A stretch of DNA of 5,083 bases, from contig CAIYYQ010000181.1 in the NCBI GenBank assembly GCA_903930505.1, positions 1 to 5,083 of the forward strand, given 5' to 3'. The DNA is from Methanobacteriota archaeon (GTDB taxonomy: Archaea > Thermoplasmatota > E2 > DHVEG-1). The notes under the pieces were generated by a model that saw only the letters and a program-made list of their open reading frames with translations, ran no database searches and was not told the origin of the DNA. The position numbers and the translations under genes were made by a program. Below, one piece after another: positions 4,933 through 5,083 of this stretch. Every line of letters starts with the position of its first letter. The stretch's first letter is position 1.

Positions 4933-5083
4933 ATGACCCGGATCATCGACGCAGAACACAACATAGGCATTGAAACGTTTTTCACCAAAACCAAGGGAAT
5001 CGAAGGAAAACTTCGAACCATCCCTGAAGATTTTATCGTCCGAGAACGGTTCCTCTACCCAAAACAAAACGACAACGGCACCT
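4933..5083 (+). CDS. truD: tRNA pseudouridine synthase TruD, N-terminal part, cut by the window end
   Basis: TruD converts uridine 13 of certain tRNAs to pseudouridine in the cytoplasm. Only 50 codons are visible. They carry the N-terminal family signature: EHNIGIETFFTKTKGIEGKLRTIPEDFIVRERF (8-40), equivalent to the usual pattern E-x2-IGIE ... T-x3-GI-x-GKLR-x2-PEDF-x-V-x-E. The catalytic aspartate and the inserted TruD domain would lie beyond the window. ATG 4933 immediately follows the rpoL stop (TAG 4930-4932) with no gap and no good Shine-Dalgarno sequence, so translation is probably coupled to rpoL. The assignment rests on the N-terminal motif alone. Confidence 0.85.
   Translation, partial: MTRIIDAEHNIGIETFFTKTKGIEGKLRTIPEDFIVRERFLYPKQNDNGT

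Noticed and set aside
1..5083. CRISPR array, defence island, mobile element or prophage
   Set aside because: There are no spaced repeats, no transposase or integrase signatures and no terminal inverted repeats. Most genes are ordinary chromosomal ones.

Overview
The window is a piece of an archaeal chromosome. The evidence is the gene content: ribosomal protein L10e, the exosome subunit Csl4, RNA polymerase subunit L (Rpo11), an archaeal-type TruD, a DUF373 membrane protein and an archaeal site-2 protease. TATA-box promoters at archaeal spacing and poly-T tracts at gene ends agree with this. The sequence is moderately AT-rich. I cannot place it below domain level; a DPANN or euryarchaeal lineage is possible but is only an impression.

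Left part (1-2526, + strand): a DUF373 family membrane protein enters from outside the window. A 37-base gap follows, then an M50 site-2 metalloprotease of about 470 residues. Directly after the protease stop codon lies the decayed C-terminal tail of a second, diverged protease of the same family. It appears to be the last remnant of a tandem paralogue and is the most interesting thing I found.

Middle part (2594-3875): a small four-helix membrane protein of unknown function (+) converges on rpl10e (-), with T-rich tracts in both directions in the 70-base gap. Behind rpl10e, on the same strand, is an 85-residue charged, helical orphan protein. Each minus-strand gene has its own TATA box and Shine-Dalgarno sequence.

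Right part (3876-5083): a 166-base divergent promoter region separates the orphan gene (-) from a tight informational operon (+): csl4, rpoL and truD. The intergenic gap is 33 bases for csl4/rpoL and zero for rpoL/truD; truD runs off the window. The operon joins RNA processing or decay, transcription and tRNA modification. An 11-base near-palindrome (CTAAYGATTAG) occurs at the predicted start of the rpl10e transcript and again in the csl4 promoter region at the same distance from a TATA box.

There is no stretch over 300 bases without a gene. I saw no tRNA, rRNA, CRISPR array, insertion sequence or defence system.
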